A stretch of DNA of 6,366 nt, from assembly GCA_021812735.1 (NCBI GenBank), contig JAKAMV010000613.1:1-6366 (forward strand), given 5' to 3'. The notes beneath the pieces were generated by a model. That model saw only the letters and a program-made list of their open reading frames with translations. It had not been told where the DNA came from and did not search any database. Origin of the DNA: Chloroflexota bacterium. Lineage in GTDB: Bacteria > Chloroflexota > Limnocylindria > Limnocylindrales > CSP1-4. Position numbers and translations under genes: made by a program. Each line of letters begins with the position of its first letter. Positions within the stretch are counted from its first letter, which is position 1. Shown here piece by piece: positions 5,673 to 6,366 of the stretch.

Positions 5673-6366
5673 GTGGATCGCGAGGTTCCGGTCCTGTCGC
5701 GACGCGCCCTGCTCGCGGGCATCGGCCTGGGTGGCGTCGCGGCGATCGCGGCGGCCTGCAGCCCGGCGCCCTCGCCGTCGCCGCCGGGCTCCCCGGAGGC
5801 GTCGCCGGCCCAGACGCCGACGCCGTCGGTGCCGCGGGCGGAGAGCACCACGTCGCCGGTTCCGCGGCCCACGTCGCCGACGCCCTCGATCACGCCACAG
5901 CCCTCGGCCGTCGACCAGCTGCGGACCAGGACCGCGGGCCTGCTCATCGTCGGCTTCCGCGGCGAGCGCCTCGCGGACGCCCCGTGGGTCCGGGCCGCGA
6001 TCGAGCGCGACGGCCTCGGCGGCGTCATCCTCTTCGATCGCGATCAGCTCACCGGCAGGGACCGCAACGTCGCCTCGCCGGCGCAGGTGGCGGCGCTCAC
6101 CCGCGAGCTGCGGACGGCCGCCGGCGAGGCGGGCCTGCTGATCGGCGTGGACCAGGAGGGCGGCCTCGTCACCCGCCTCGGCCCGCCCCACGGGTTTCCC
6201 GCCCTCGCCTCCGAGGCGCAGGTCGGCGCGGGGACGGTGTCGGCGGCTCGGACCTGGGCGCGGACGCTGGCGGGCACCGTCGCCGACGCCGGCTGCAACC
6301 TCGACTTCGCGCCGGTCGTCGACCTCGACGTGAACCCGGCCAGCCCGGCGATCGGCGCCCTCGGCC
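5673..6366 (+). CDS. Exported glycoside hydrolase family 3 lipoprotein (NagZ-like), 3' end beyond the window
   Basis: The N-terminal 231 residues of a surface lipoprotein glycosidase, probably a beta-N-acetylhexosaminidase acting on wall glycans. The signal region has a twin-arginine motif (SRRALLAG, 9-16), a hydrophobic stretch (about 12-28) and a lipobox ending in Cys29 (IAAAC). A Pro/Ser/Thr-rich spacer (about 30-78) leads to the GH3 barrel. The first strand is TAGLLIVGFRG (87-97), followed by GLGGVILFDRD (114-124). Then comes IGVDQEGGLVTRL (157-169), whose Asp160 matches a GlcNAc-binding Asp in NagZ, and NLDFAPVVDLDVNP (209-222). The later HFPGHG-type motif and the nucleophile Asp lie outside the window, so activity cannot be judged. 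GTG 5673 is chosen because it places the signal peptide correctly; no Shine-Dalgarno is seen, and the start may be leaderless. It lies 28 bases after the DoxX–Rieske stop on the same strand. Confidence 0.88.
   Translation, partial: MDREVPVLSRRALLAGIGLGGVAAIAAACSPAPSPSPPGSPEASPAQTPTPSVPRAESTTSPVPRPTSPTPSITPQPSAVDQLRTRTAGLLIVGFRGERLADAPWVRAAIERDGLGGVILFDRDQLTGRDRNVASPAQVAALTRELRTAAGEAGLLIGVDQEGGLVTRLGPPHGFPALASEAQVGAGTVSAARTWARTLAGTVADAGCNLDFAPVVDLDVNPASPAIGALG

Noticed and set aside
4136..6028. A 630-codon open frame on the minus strand opposite the DoxX–Rieske and GH3 genes
   Set aside because: It is Arg/Gly-rich, low-complexity translation antisense to two genes with unmistakable motifs. 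Long antisense open frames are expected at this G+C.
1..6366. CRISPR arrays, tRNA/rRNA genes, insertion sequences, attachment sites
   Set aside because: I looked for repeated spaced units, tRNA cloverleaf patterns, transposase motifs and terminal inverted repeats and saw none.

Overview
The window is a compact, very G+C-rich bacterial chromosome segment (roughly 70% G+C by eye, G/C at most third codon positions). It has no mobile elements, CRISPR array or stable RNA genes. Domain style (an actinobacterial-type AlkA glycosylase, an LPCGT/VIDRGPY-type RlpA-like protein, Pro/Ser/Thr-rich lipoproteins, a DoxX–Rieske fusion) fits a high-GC Gram-positive-like lineage such as Actinomycetota or a high-GC Chloroflexota. 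The sequence does not settle which. Several starts (GTG 2561, GTG 5673, the glycosylase) lack a Shine-Dalgarno and have TANNNT hexamers just upstream, which suggests leaderless transcripts.

Layout: (1) 1-1209 (+), a saccharopine-dehydrogenase-family oxidoreductase whose first few codons are probably outside the window. (2) 1243-1500 (+), a small two-helix membrane protein. (3) 1507-2475 (-), an AlkA-type DNA-3-methyladenine glycosylase, convergent with gene 2. (4) 2476-2560, a short divergent intergenic region with a 19-bp imperfect palindrome. (5) 2561-3166 (+), a secreted RlpA-like double-psi beta-barrel protein, followed by a weak candidate terminator. (6) 3242-4203 (+), a lipoprotein of unknown function broken by an apparent one-base frameshift near 3970-3990. 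(7) 4204-4375, a 172-base gap with a long-range inverted repeat and a ribosome-binding site that serves a tiny leader frame rather than the next gene. (8) 4376-5644 (+), a fusion of a four-helix DoxX-like membrane domain, an internal twin-arginine/transmembrane segment, a low-complexity linker and a disulfide-type Rieske [2Fe-2S] domain. (9) 5673-6366 (+, runs off the end), a lipoprotein of glycoside hydrolase family 3 (NagZ-like).

From 2561 onward every gene encodes an envelope protein. The RlpA-like and GH3 proteins point to peptidoglycan or other wall-glycan remodelling. The DoxX–Rieske protein points to membrane quinone redox chemistry with the iron-sulfur domain outside the membrane. Gaps and putative promoters suggest several separate transcription units rather than one operon. 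The most unusual item is the DoxX–Tat–Rieske fusion. No multi-gene novel system is evident; the other notable items are the frameshifted lipoprotein, the RlpA-like protein lacking the catalytic histidine, and the regulatory sites.
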